A program made the position numbers and the translations under genes. The notes below the pieces were generated by a model. The model saw only the letters and a list, made by a program, of their open reading frames with translations, did not search any database and was not told the DNA's origin. Positions 36,661-58,107 of a stretch of DNA of 64,000 nt are shown here, piece after piece. The DNA is from Nymphaea colorata (Eukaryota; Streptophyta; Magnoliopsida; Nymphaeales; Nymphaeaceae), in contig NC_045145.1 in the NCBI RefSeq assembly GCF_008831285.2, positions 17,376,040 to 17,440,039 of the forward strand. The letters run 5' to 3'. Numbering within the stretch: position 1 is the stretch's first letter; each line of letters starts with the position of its first letter.

Positions 36661-36661
<1 letters not shown>

Positions 36662-38687
36662 GTATCAGATAAGTCAAATCCAAACCTTGGTAGAATTGGT
36701 CTATGATCACAGATGGGTCCGATCTTGGCGGTGTTTTCGGATCAAGCAAAACCGCACCATTGTGAAGAGGAAGGAGCCTGCTAATGAGAAAATGGCATCT
36801 CTCTCTGTCCAAGAACAATCAAGCAACCTACAATGGTGATTTGGATCTTCAAATCCAACCCAAACTATCGACTACATGATAACAAATCAATTGAGCACCT
36901 TCACCTGATCGATCACCATGATCATCTCAAATTCAGGACCTCTCACATCATGGTTTAGACAGAGTGCCATGGGACAACTAAGCACAGGAGATATCACCTT
37001 GTCCACAACTGAGCAGAGAGCCTACAAACAGCAACCTAAAGACAAGAGCCATGCTTTAATTAGCCTTTAGACCACCTCTTTTGGGTGCCACGCCAAACAC
37101 CAAAGAACCAAAGTGGGTGCGGCCCCATTGTAGGACCAACCTAAAATGGCAATGAGATAGGATTGTACGGACCGTCCATCTGCTCGAATCCGATGGACTA
37201 CGAAGAACTACTGAAGAGATATTTACTTTGCTTCAAAAAAATGAGATTGCAGATGTCTCCTTAACTGAATGAATAGTTTTGGGATTCTTTAGGAGCTTGC
37301 AGGCTTCAATTCTCATGAAATGTTGAGAGGCACTGCATGGTATTGCCTCAAGTGATAAACAGTTCGGATCCAGGCCTTGCAAGTTCAGCCTAATTGAATC
37401 TCACAGATCAAGTTTTGGGTTTCAATTTGGGTGCCACTGGCTCCGGACCCGAGTAGTCATGTCAGTTCTTTGCTGGATCTTCAGACTTGAAAACCCAATT
37501 ACGGAATGACATACAAGATCTGGATCTGATGAATTCTGAGATCTAAGGACACACCAACTATGGGTCCAGACTCGTGTCTATAATGAGATAAACCAAAACC
37601 TTTCACAGCCCTGAGTTGCTCACATAGACCAATAATGTCCATGAACCATTGAATTGTTTTCTCATGCCCTGTTCTGGTCGTCCTTCAGAATAGAAACAAA
37701 AGTCTTCCATCTTCCTTGAGCTTCAAAGTTCCTTAAGAAGGAAGAAAATGGAAAATGAGCAGAGGAGTAATGGGCACTACTGGAGACACGAAAGCTTGCA
37801 CCGATGTGTAAAAACATGAGCACCAATGGAGACTTTACCCACTTTTAGAGAGAGACAGAGAGTTACTGGATCAGGCTCAACATGCAACAGAGAAACCGAT
37901 ACATGCAAGAAAAGCAATACTCACATGCAAACATCAATTGCTCAAGCTTGGGGGTAACGTCCTTGTCTGCTCACTTGTATCATGCATAAAGATAGAAAAA
38001 CAGACGGAATCGTGTCATGTGTACATCTCGCATATAAACAGAACCACCATCAGCTTTTCCATCTGAGTACAGCTTACTCATGCATTGAATTATAGCAAAT
38101 CAGTAGTTCTCAATGAATAAATAGATTCCTTCCTCTGATAAATAGAGTGATACTTTTGCTTTATTTTTCTTTTCATACGAAATGAACTCCTCTTTTTTTT
38201 TTCTTTTTTTTTTTTTAATCAGGTACAGGAGAAATTAGAAGACAAGATCGAGTTGATGAAAACGCTTGTTTCAAGAATGTGAGGACACTTGGAAAAGGTG
38301 AAAAAGAAAAATAGAAACGGCTTTTGTTACAAGTTAAAAACAGGCGGAGGCAGGGTGGGTGCTGAGATGATAGGCGATAACAAAATAAGATAAGATTTAA
38401 TAACAAAACTACAGCCGTTTCAATCCGTCAAGATAAATATGAAGACGGATGAGATTTTCAAACAAGCGAAAAGACATTTTTGCTTTCGGCACAAGTTCAC
38501 GCTTCTGACGATCTTGTCCTTTATTTGTTTTTTCACCAGCGGCGCTTCTTCCACTAACTCTATAGTGGAGAGCGTGATCTAATATTTGCACGTACCACGT
38601 GTGGACAGCAAACTTGCTTGGCCCATAACTCGGAAGCATAAAATACAGCCATTTAAGGGATCTAGTAAATGCCAAAATATTTTTAAA

Positions 38688-38690
<3 letters not shown>

Positions 38691-38760
<70 letters not shown>
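38691..38760. repeat. (GA)n microsatellite
   Basis: A 70-bp GA array interrupted by two AAAG variants. Confidence 0.95.
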
Positions 38761-38900
38761 TTTCAGTTACTTCAAGCGTTTTCGGCAGCTCAATAAAATA
38801 ATCAGTTCTCTGCGAGCGCTTTAAGATGGGTGAAAGCTTTTGACATTTGATAATGAAAAAATTGGAAGCACAGGCGAAGAAAGCCTTTTCAGGCTCTACA

Positions 38901-39946
38901 CAAGTTGGTAACAGGTGGAAAAGATCCCTACAATCAAGGGAATCCTCACCTTACAATCTTGGACAGGTTAAGAACAACAACCTGAAAAACCTTTGAACAC
39001 AAGCAAAAGACCTGTTCCACATGACACAGCTCCACCACGTTCCAAATGGAGGCGACTCCACCACTGGTTCAAAAGATTCCACTCCCCAAATGCGTCCATC
39101 ATCGCCGCTTTTCTTTTTCTTCCTTTGCTCATAGCAAGTTGAGACGTTGTGTCCACGGCACAACTCCCCTGACCTGAATGGTACATAAAACCACACGGCC
39201 TTCCAGGATGGTTCCAAGAAGCTCCTCAAAAGCGAACTTGGCAGAGAAAATAACCATGGGGGCTCAACAACATTCAATGGCCACGTGTTCCATGCTCAAA
39301 AAATTTAACCGTCGTATAGAAGGTGGTCCTTACTGGTGAATGGCAACTTGTCGCAAGTATGATTAAATAGAAGGGGAACAGGATTTGCATGCTTGAAGAC
39401 AGCAACATGGCAATTGATCATGCATGTCCACAATGCATATTCTAGCTACTGCAACAAAGAAAACAAAATGCGTTTCTGTCAGCAGGGACACAGGCAGAAA
39501 GTCAGAAACCGTAGGGGATTCATAGGTTCCACTCAGTGGCAACTCTTTCATTTTTTAAGATGAGCACCATGACCCAAAGATAGCGGCAGACAAAAATCAC
39601 CATTTTAAATTCTCTAGAGACCATTCCAAGGAATCCTTCTGTCCCAGAATATGACAGCCCAAGACAGTAATACAAGTGAACTAGGATAAGCAAAAGCCTT
39701 AATGAACAAACAAATTCGCAAGATACCAACAAGAAAAAGAAAAAAAATGAGGTCTAAAGCCATCAGGACTAACCATTGATTAAACCCGATACTTCATGAT
39801 ATAATACATGCAAATATGTCATGGTTCAATGACAGGTCACAGTTATAGAAACCCACAAACGGTCTTGAGTAAACATTACAGTCCCTGACTGTTTCCCTCT
39901 ACCTCTCGAGTTACAGACCAAGGAGAAGTGTTTCTGAGCTTTCTGC
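38901..39946 (-). other. 3' UTR and downstream flank of the UBC gene
   Basis: No further coding exon of the E2 gene is needed, since the protein is complete at 39947. The part next to the stop codon is presumably 3' UTR. Small open frames here show no motifs. Confidence 0.45.
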
Positions 39947-45160
<5,214 letters not shown>

Positions 45161-45189
45161 CGGGGGGCCGAAGGAAGAACAGGGGTCTT

Positions 45190-48340
<3,151 letters not shown>

Positions 48341-48410
48341 GCTACCAGATAATATGTCATCATACTCTTCGACCTCCTCCTTGGTAATCTTGGTGCAACC
48401 CCTTGACAGA
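48341..48410 (-). other. orphan exon-like segment downstream of the ARID-HMG gene
   Basis: The minus strand reads GCTKITKEEVEEYDDILSGS directly after an acceptor-like TTTTTCTGTCAAG. The acidic, exon-like peptide could be an alternative last exon of the ARID-HMG gene or a relic. No homology is recognised. Confidence 0.2.
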
Positions 48411-48908
48411 AAAATAAGCATTTGTAATGTGCCATAGAAAACTTTAGAAGGAGAAATGAAATCTAGGGCAAAAAATTCTCAGCCTTGCCACAGGAGAGCA
48501 AATACAAATAAGAAGATGCCAGATTCCTGCACCTAAAAACACCTAAGATGCAGAAACTTACGTGATTTCAGGTTCCAGTTGTTTTCACCCAAACATGCTA
48601 TAGAAGTTTGTACATGCTATATAAGTTTGAACTTTGAACCTAAGTAATGCAAGCTTACTACCACAGATTTCAGCCTTGAACCATTAGCCAAGAAGAAAAT
48701 TCAGTTGTTCTCATCAGAACCATCTAAAAACAACTAGTTCTGTAGAAAAAAACAAAGCATAGCGACACTGGAGCAATCAAGATAAAAAAAGTTTCGTCTA
48801 AACATCGATCTTTTATCTGTTCCAGTGGTCCAGCATTCTCTACAAGTGAAGTTAAAAGTCATCAGAAGTCGAGGTCCAGAACCACCAATACATTTGCACT
48901 TGTTATCG

Positions 48909-49862
48909 TCAGTGGATTGACAGAGATGCTATGCTTTCCCCATTTTGTTCCGCAGAGCTCCTGTATTCAACAATTTCATTTTTTATGCCCTCTCCATTTT
49001 GCTCCGCAGACCTCCTGTATTCGAACATTTCATTTTTGTATCTTTCCTTGTCGAGCAATCCTTTTTCTTGATATACCTGCATAACATATACAGTGTGGAT
49101 TATATTCTTTCACTCTCTTTGCTATGATGAAAAGTGGAATTTATCAATAAATCCTTGCAAACCCACATATTTTTCCCCATCTTGGTACTAGCTAGGTGAT
49201 AACCATGTGAACCTCTGTGCAAGTGGTCTTCAGGATGATCGCTCTTTGCTAAGAGAATCAAAGATCTAATCAAAGAAATAACTGCATACAGAATGATAGA
49301 GCTGCAAACATTCAATTTGAATTTATATATTTAGGCAGTAATTTTGGTTCAATCCAGTATTTTGACCTTTAAGGGAACAATTGCTTAATTCATGGATAAG
49401 CCTGAATACCAAAACATTACATCGAGGTTTACAATATGATCTTCATTAGGCAATAATGAACTCGTGTTTGTCCGGTAGAATCAGAGAATAACTGACATTA
49501 AAAAACCGTTTGACCTTTCATAGGGCTATAATAGTACGATACTAACCAGAAAATAATATTGACTTGACATGCAATACAGGATAGACGAGACAAAAACAAC
49601 AACACACTATGGAGATACCCCGTAAGCTTCCAATTTTAACAATGAGTGACAATAAGAATAACAAGATGCAATAGCAAATAAAAATAAACAGATGATGAAT
49701 GAAATGGCCTATAGTGTTACGTAGTAAATACATACTAATGCCAATGAAAAGATGACACAGCAAATTGAAATGCTCAGAGTAGTAGAAACAAACATTTATA
49801 TCCTCAAGAAATTTGAAATGCTTGGCAGCCCCCCGAGCCCAATATTTGTCAAGATGAAGACA

Positions 49863-49922
<60 letters not shown>

Positions 49923-50249
49923 GCCACATATACCAAAACTTGATGGGAATCAATTGGGCTGTCAATTCCAAGGAGATTAAGTTGCAAATATAGAAGCAAA
50001 CATGTTCTTTGAAGAGTCTGAAATGCCCTTTAGATGAGAGAGAGAGAGAGAGAGGGAGATAAATAAGTTTCCTTAAAAAAAAATACTTGACCTCATTTGA
50101 AGGACATCTCGGATTCTTGAAAAAACAACTTGACTTGTAGATTTGCAATTTAATCTCCATTGCCTAACCTCCTTCTAATTGATGACCCAGATAATTCCCA
50201 TCAAAGTCTGGTATATGAGGGTCTGGTAGCTATCGGTTTTTCTACATAT

Positions 50250-50303
<54 letters not shown>

Positions 50304-53177
50304 GTCACTCTAGAGTTCTTAACATTGCTAGAGACAATTTTAGTACATGAAATAGAAATAGTAAAGAGACACATCCACATAGGGAGCACACAATTGTGGT
50401 ACTGAAACTACCATGAATCAATAGATTATTTCAACAAGCAAAAATTGACCTTCACATTATTAACTAAAGATGATGTTTTTTCCATATTCTAAAATAAGTC
50501 ATGCGTCCAGATAAGAAAACACAATGGAATTACCAAATAACAAATTAAGGACCAGAAAGTTTCTACAAAGAAATGAATTTACAAAAGCTTCTACAAAGTG
50601 TCAGTACCTATAAGAAAGCCAACGAAATGGAAGAAGGTCCTTGAAAGCCAACGGAAGTTATATGGAAAAAGCCTTGCCAAAAAGATGGCCTGGGAAAATT
50701 ATTGCAATTACGTGGATAGTGGACAGTTACTGGAGGAATATAGTGCAGAAGGAAAATAAAGAACGAGAGCACAGTTGAAGGACCAAAGTATGAAATAATA
50801 GCCATGTCATACAGGTGCAGATTGCATGTGAAGCATTTTTCAGAAAAACACAGGTGTGGGTGCAGGTGTTTGTCTATGGGTGTGTGTGGTTAACAAGCTA
50901 TCACTCTATCAATGATTTAACGAAAAATCACCAGCATCTGAGCTGTGTTAACTTTGGTGTGGCAACAGGTTTGAGAAGTCAGTTTGTCTTGGACTAATAT
51001 AAACTGTCTACGTGCCAATACGATATTAGCATGAAAGGTTAGCTTGGATGTTTAGAGATCTCAAGATTCTCAACAGCCGGTGATCAATCCATAATAACAA
51101 CCAAAGTTCAGGGCTCTTGAATGAAATCTTACACGGAACAGCTATTCATAAAACATGGTTCACCATACCGCTTTTTCATCTTCTGTAAGCTTGCTCCACA
51201 GAAGGCCAATCTTTTGACTGATCGCAGTATCTTTTGCAGAATATGATGGCTTCAGTCTTGCATACTGCTCCGCAAAGAAGAAATTATAACCACTCCTCTT
51301 AAGTTTTGGACGTGTGGGGTCTTTTGTTCTTGATCTATTTCTCTTCCTGCCATGGTGTTGATCACTATGTGAAGTTGAAGCACCATTTATTTGATAGGAC
51401 TGAGCTGACTCCATGTCAACGGGTGAATGATATAAGACGCCTCTTAGCTTCTCAGAGCCGATACTCACAGTAACTAAGTATCCATACTCAAACTTCCCAT
51501 CAATAACTCCCTTTACAGTGTGATTTGGAGATAGCACAGGACTTGCTGCAAAATCATGTACAAAATTATAGACCTCCACGATACATGGCAGCATTCAAAT
51601 CATATACAGTATTAGGTTTGATAAACCTAGACCAACAAACTCCACTATCTAAGATTATACGCACAAAAGGTGGCTATCTATAAATTACAGCACTTCGGGA
51701 TACTTTTTTTTTGTTTAAATTGCTACTAAATTGATCTACCTTTCTCAATCCTCCTCTCCTTTCTAGGTGTGGTACTTCTAACTTGTGCAGTCCCAAGGAG
51801 AGCAGCTGGATTTTGTGCTGCAAAGGATGTCAAAAAGTAAGACGTGGTTGTAGAAACTAATCACACAAGAAAGATGAATAGCTTCTTTTAGAAAAGAGAT
51901 GAACCTGCACTTGCAACTGGACAGCCTTGGGTGCGAAAGAAATAAACTTGTTCATAGTGGTGAAGAAGAGAGATATAATATCTTCGCAAGACAAATGATG
52001 CATTTGTGATGGTGATTGGAAAATTAAATACAGCAATTACATCCCTCCATTTTCTATCCCTTATAACCTGGAAGACAGAAACTTAAGCCTGTACATGAAG
52101 ATGTAAGAAAAAATAATAGTAACCACCGTAATTATAGACAATTTGTTGGAAATTTCTTCACATAATGAATTTCTCAAGTAAAGGAAAAGAAAAAAATTGT
52201 CTCGGTACCTTTAAGAAATTATAGGACAAGGTAAAAGTTTTAAGCAATAGGGAAGAGCAATACAGACGAGGAGGATATTCCATTTGCTCAGATATCACAT
52301 CATAGAAATACTCAAATGATATCTTTGAGATGGCATAACAGTAAGTTGAGAAAATCAATCCTTTTAACATCTTAATCAAAATTTACAAGTATGAGAATAT
52401 CGATTACGAGATTGTTCCAGATTAAAAAAAAATAGTATCAAGGATGTGTATTCGAATAGTCAGTTAAACACACCTTCTCAAGGCCACCTCTGGATGTAAC
52501 TTCCACAAAAAGCCGATGCAGGTCTAGCGCCTTTCCTCCCATAATAGGCACCCTAGAATTTGAACCAGTTCAATCACTCAACCGATATCACAGGTGAGAG
52601 ATAAAAGAAGTTATAAGAAGGTTGGAGAACATATTCAGAACAACGACAGCAGTAGACTGTTCATAAGTTAGCATTCTCCCTCTATTGAGAGTTGGAGACC
52701 AAACAAAAAGCAGACTTTCCCAAAATAAATTTTCCAATTGATAAAAATAGTGAAGTTAACTTCACTAATAGGTCTAAGCAGCGAAGGTTATACGCAGAGC
52801 CTCTTCTTCACGATTGGTTTACAAAAAGGACAATTCAAAATTGCATGACTCACTGTCACCTACAGTTTCTATGAGCATGTCAAGTCACAGAAACACCAAT
52901 GTAAGACAAGCAACGGAAATACACTTTACGCTTGTAACCAGGTGCAACAGGATTAAGAGAATAAAATCCACAGTTTGCAAATCCCGAGAACAAAATAAGC
53001 GCACGAACTAATCCTCAAATGCCATTATAAGACAACAACAAACTTTCACCCTTCAAGATTGGAGAAGAAGAAAAGAGTCAAATCCTCCAAACCAGATACG
53101 ATCAAAGAAAACCAAGACCAAATGACTAATCTTCCGTAGTGAAGACCATTAATCAGCAAAAGAAGAAATTCAAAGAG

Positions 53178-53249
<72 letters not shown>

Positions 53250-53790
53250 GAATTGTATGATTCGCAGAATAACACCAACAGATGGGTACCCAAGTTCCCA
53301 AATGGACAAAATGAGAGGAAAAACCCCTTAGTCTTTCTGCAAAATGCTGCCATAAGCTCCCGATACAACCATTAAACAACTCTGTCCCCGGGAGAAGGAG
53401 ATGGAAAAAGAAAACCCCATAGAAGAGAGACCTTGGGCCATCCAAAAACAAGTGAAAAAAGACAAACATCCTGAGGCCGCCATAGAAGAAACCAATGGAA
53501 GACAAAAAACATGAATACGCAGAAAAATAGAAGCAGGGTAACAACTAATAAGGAAGAAATAGCATCAACAATATACAAAAGAGAAAGAAACTCAATAGTG
53601 CATCATACATGAACTTTGTCCCCATCGATTTATGTAACCTCTCAAGCGTTTCCATGAAAACCGCTTCATTTGCGGCAACCTCTTCGTATGTTGCAGATGG
53701 CAGCGGGTATCCCTTCGCATGAGTAGGAGTAGATGAAGCATGGTCACTCGAGGCAGCCGGTGAAGCAAACGGGCTCCCCTGGTCTTGCAT
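48909..53790 (-). CDS. ARID-HMG DNA-binding protein (HMGB9/10/15-like), complete, six coding exons
   Basis: A plant-specific nuclear protein pairing an AT-rich interaction domain with an HMG box. Relatives bind A/T-rich DNA and act as transcriptional co-regulators, for example in pollen. Exons on the minus strand: 53790-53609, 52552-52474, 52067-51905, 51817-51740, 51545-51169 and 49076-48909. They join in frame to 348 residues, within the family range. ARID is about 37-127 (LERLHKSMGTKFMVPIMGGK, LDLHRLFVEVTSRGGLEK, RKWRDVIAVF, YYISLLHHYEQVYFF). The conserved linker GVIDGKFEYGYLVTV begins at 170. A basic stretch GRKRNRSRTK leads into the HMG box (about 244-312: KLKRSGYNFFFAEQYARLKP, GLLWSKLTEDEKA, YQEKGLLDKERYKNEM). 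The start is the first ATG; the codon at 53800-53802 is TTG. Introns carry three (TA)n arrays. The C-terminal tail holds an 18-residue tandem repeat. Confidence 0.95.
48913..49040 (-). repeat. 54-bp in-frame tandem duplication in the last ARID-HMG exon
   Basis: The tail reads NEMFEYRRSAEQNGEGIK and then NEIVEYRSSAEQNGESIA, two 18-residue copies. The underlying DNA is also nearly the same in both copies. The first copy contains the end of the HMG-box helix 3 region, so the second extends it. Only a few residues follow before the stop. Confidence 0.9.
49865..49919. repeat. (TA)n microsatellite in last ARID-HMG intron
   Basis: About 27 TA units in the 2.09-kb last intron. Confidence 0.95.
50252..50300. 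repeat. (AT)n microsatellite in last ARID-HMG intron
   Basis: About 24 AT units, some 330 bases from the previous array in the same intron. Confidence 0.95.
53181..53246. repeat. (TA)33 microsatellite in first ARID-HMG intron
   Basis: A 66-bp uninterrupted TA run within the 1.06-kb first intron. Confidence 0.95.
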
Positions 53791-55480
53791 TATAATCTCC
53801 AAAGTCGGTTGGCAAAAGAAAAAATTTTAACCCAATCTTTTCAACTAACAGATACAGAAAACCATAAGTGGAACATGGTATTGCAAGAGAAAATGATGTA
53901 ATAAAAACCAACGAAATTGCAGGTTAAAAAGATAACAGACGGGTTATGATAACGAGAATTCTTTTGCAGTCTTCCCCCCCTATATTTTTGATGGTGGTAA
54001 ACATGTGATCATAGGACAACTTGTTTGGCGTTTACAATTTTAGTTTGTCAGTCCCCATCTTAGTCTGCAGTCTTAAAATATTTACCACATGACCTCAGAC
54101 TTAACAAAGAGAAAGCATTCTGTGGGCAAGGAGAGAGGAACTGAAATGAAAATGAAATATTCACTTGCAAGTTGATGATGTTAAAGCAATAAATCTAGGG
54201 TTTTGCTTCCAAGACACGAAGGTTTTACTAGCATGGTCATGAGTCAGAGGGTCAATCGAAGATGTTGGGTCGGCCCATGCTGTCTCACACTTTTGGTTAG
54301 AAAAGCTGCCATTCTAGAGGACCGGGCCATGTCCAACGACCATGTGGCGAGGGTTTTGGCGCCCACAGCAGCCATGAACATGATAGATGGTCGCTTCACC
54401 AATAGTCACTCAACCAGGGTCTGTGAAACCACCCACCCACCTGAAAAGTTGATTACTCTATCTCGTTCCTACCAACTAAATCAACGATCGAAACCTCTCT
54501 CTTAAGTCTTAAACAATCCGGTAGTTAAAAAGCACTACAAATTTCAAAATTTGAGACGCATTTCTTATGTAATCTGGTAACTAAGGCGGCCTCATTTTAG
54601 TCGCAGCAACATAGAAAAAATATACAACTGAAAAGAAATAGCCCTGAAGCTTCTCCCCCTCGTCGAGTGACAGCTATCCTGCTTTCCCCAATCCAAACCA
54701 GTCATATGCACAGGTAGACACGAGTTAATGTGACAGATCGACATTCAAGTGCATTTTAGTACAGTCCAGTTAAAGGAGCTTGCTCACAGACAAGAAGGAG
54801 ACCCTTTGGTTTCAAATGTTTGTCAAGCAACTATTTGCATTTGCTTCAAGGGACATAGCATAGTGGACAGATGAAATTTTTTTGAACTGCAAATGGTGGT
54901 TGTGTGACGTTTAATTGAGAGATGGCTTATTCCCTACCCATGTCACGAAGTGGCAGTACAAATGTCATGAAGTAGCAGTAAAAAAAAAAAAAAAAGAGAA
55001 AAGAAGAAGAAGAAGATGTTTTTACGGTGTCTTCCCCACCAAACGGCCGTTAGCCAACTACAGTTAGATCTTCTCACAAGCAGTGCAAGAGCTCCCTAGC
55101 CGATACAAATAATTAATGGCTGTCTTTGAGCGGAAGCAAAGACAGGGAAACCAATCCAAGTGGTTTTCTGCAGTAAACTTTGAAATCAGTGTCTAAAGTT
55201 CATAAAATATTGATCACCACCTCTAGCTGTGGGCTCACAACATTTATTGCTTGAATTGCCCGCGGGAAACGTGAAAGTACTCAGCGGTGTTAGAACACCG
55301 ATCCTTTCCATTACAAAGATGGAGTTTAACTTCGTATCTTGCAGTAATATTATAAGCATTATGGTGTACCATGCCATCCCTATTTTACAAGTCATTGGGT
55401 GCGATGGTACATGGTAACATGGGGTTGTCATGGCATCTGTAAATGAGGGAGGAGGATATGAAGCATATGGAATATTAATA
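53791..55480. other. 5' flank of the ARID-HMG gene, no further gene recognised
   Basis: The bases next to the start codon presumably include the leader and promoter. I could not locate a TATA box with confidence. Open frames such as 54203-54505 on + show no motifs. Confidence 0.5.
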
Positions 55481-55830
55481 AATCTGATTTGAATCGGATA
55501 TCTATCTGATTGAAACACTTAAAAAATCGAATATGAAAAATGATTATAAGATTGGACCGGATCAGATTCAGATTTTTAAAATGACGTTCAATTGGATTTG
55601 GATTTGCTTTTAAATAAATATCTGATTGTATTCAAATATGGATTTAAGTTTAGATCTAATTTTAATAAATATCTTAGATCTAATATCCATGCATTTTGAA
55701 AGCGGATCTTAACATATTGTATGTGATTTGGATTTGGTTTCAAAGTCAGATTTGGATTCTTTAGTGAATTTTTAGAAAGTGGATTGTAATTGTGAATTCA
55801 GATTCACATATATAGTGTAAACTTTTCTTC
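55481..55830. repeat. degenerate GATTTGGAT-type A/T-rich repeat
   Basis: Words such as GGATTTGGATTTG, ATCAGATTCAGATTTT and AGATCTAA recur with many variants. This low-complexity pattern is common in old non-coding parts of plant transposons. A shorter stretch of similar character lies near 48120-48240. No coding sequence is present. Confidence 0.45.
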
Positions 55831-57868
55831 ATTTGAATTCAAACCTAATATGTAAATATTGAAGAAAGTGGATATGGTAAAGAATACATCCTATTTGAGT
55901 CTTATCCCTTGACATCCTTAGGCATCTGTGAAATGAGGGAAAAGTTGTCCGAGGCATACTGTCTCTGTCGCACGAGTGGAGAGTGTCATATGCATGGACG
56001 AGTCCGACAAAAGAAAGGGTGAAAATGGTGCGAGACAAAGTGTTCCGGAACACCGGTCGCCACCTTCCTAACACGATTCATTTTACATGTATTTTTCTGT
56101 GGTGCATATAAAATATAAAACAACGAAATATGTTAGATAAATTAAGAATATCAGCGCTTCTTGTTTCTATTTCTTGAGTAGGCACTTGCCCACCCTAGCC
56201 ATGTCACATTTATATCTTCAGGGCATAGTTGAATCGACGAGACATTTTCCACGTTGCTTCACTTCATGACAAAGTTGGCCGTGATTTAGTTCTTCCATTC
56301 GAAAAGAAGAGAAGTTATCCACAGCTGGCTTTTTTGGGGAGTACTGATCCTACTTCATCTTACAAAAAATATACAATAATCTAACTTTCTACCGCAGGAT
56401 GGGGTACGCAGGCAGCCCACTACTCTCCCAGGCCTCGATGTAGTTCATGACCTCAAAGACAAGAGGAATGGAAGGACCTTCAAGCTTCATTCAGGCGGCG
56501 AAGAGATAACTTTTTCTCTAGTTTCTACAACATGGTAAATGATTGCCCTTCTTGCGATACAATATATCTTCCTTAAAGTAATTTCAAACTTTCAAAGTGC
56601 TACCATTGAAACAAAAACTATACAAGCAACTATTGTTCTCTGTACGCCCTTTATTGTGTCGTATGAGAAGCTTTCGTAGTCTTGAGAAGACGTCAAATTG
56701 GGGCAACAATAAACATGGTGCTGAAAGCTTGAAAGTAGAGAGTTTTTGCACAAATCAATCCAAGTTGATGAACAAATTGCGATTTTTTATTCCACAAGTT
56801 GATGAACAAGATGAAATGCGTCCTTTTTTATACTATATTATTGTGTGCTATGATTTAGTGCTTTTTGCAATTTATAATTGCATGATGATGTCATATTTTA
56901 TTATCTCATATAAGATGTAAGCTTGAGATCATAAACTTTCTAAAAAGTCTTAACATTTCTGCTTTTTTTTTTTTCTCTGTACTTTTGAAATTTAATTTCC
57001 TTAAAGGATGAACTTTATGAACACATCTTACAACGCTACTGCTGTGCACCCAAAACTTTCTACAGCCCACTAGGTTGCCTGTCAAGTCAGTGAAGAGAAA
57101 ATATATGAATTTCTTGTACTTTCTTTTTCAGAAGTGGGTTGTTAATCTCTTACTCAACAAGGAAAACAAAATCATAATCAAGTTATTTACAAGGCAAGAG
57201 AATTTCTTTTATTGCAGAATCTTGCCAAACACTAAAAAGCAATTGTTTTCACTTAGTGGATCATCAACGGGGTACTAAATCACAGATCTAATGAGTCACT
57301 AATTGCTCTGAAATAAGTTGGCCCAGCACAAACAAAACAGAGAAAAGCAACACTATGCATGTCCATGTGGTGAATTGTATTTGCCCTGAAATTAGAAAAG
57401 CAACATTATGTATATCCATGTGACTGAATTGTACTTTCTGCAAAACTCTGAGGTTGACATCTTTTACCATGCACATTCACAGCCTCCCAACTTCAAGAGT
57501 TACTGTATCGAATATGTGGCCGACATTAGATATTTTAGAGTCACCCAGCCATCTAATCAAAACTGTTTGATCCTACATGATGGACAGTTAAAAGAAAAAC
57601 AAAGAGAAAAAAAGATGATTATTTCAACCATCCATCTGCTTCAAATAGATATCTCACATGCAAGGACTCAGATACACACTATGAGCTAGTGCGATATTAA
57701 TAAGTCAGGAAAAACAAAAAAGAGGTCCACTTTGGGAATGAAATTAAAATGACACATAAAGTTCTCTAGAGATGTCATTAATGGTCTAGTAATTCTCTTT
57801 CTCTTTTTTTGTAACAACCCAACTCACTCCTACACCAACCCTAATCAGTCACTTGACCTATTACATAT

Positions 57869-57874
57869 TCTCTC

Positions 57875-57930
<56 letters not shown>
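57869..57930. repeat. (CT)n microsatellite
   Basis: About 30 CT units with two TTTC interruptions near the left end. Confidence 0.95.
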
Positions 57931-57933
<3 letters not shown>

Positions 57934-58024
57934 AATAAATGTCTGCACATGTCTAGTTTTAATTTGGCAACTTATTAGTATAAGACAAGCCTTTAGAGTG
58001 GGCCTAATATATCAGTTTAGGTAT

Positions 58025-58025
<1 letters not shown>

Positions 58026-58105
<80 letters not shown>
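58026..58105. repeat. (CT)n-(TA)n composite microsatellite
   Basis: About 12 CT units run directly into about 28 TA units. Confidence 0.95.

Positions 58106-58107
<2 letters not shown>

Larger units (their letters stand above)
33726..38900. other. spacer, no gene recognised
   Basis: This is a long gap between two minus-strand genes. It holds a GC-rich inverted-repeat block at 35323-35445, a (CT)n/(CA)n/(TA)n cluster at 35127-35177, a palindrome-rich GATCTGA region at 36060-36240 that may be an old MITE, and large CT and GA arrays. No open frame resembles a known protein. Confidence 0.55.
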
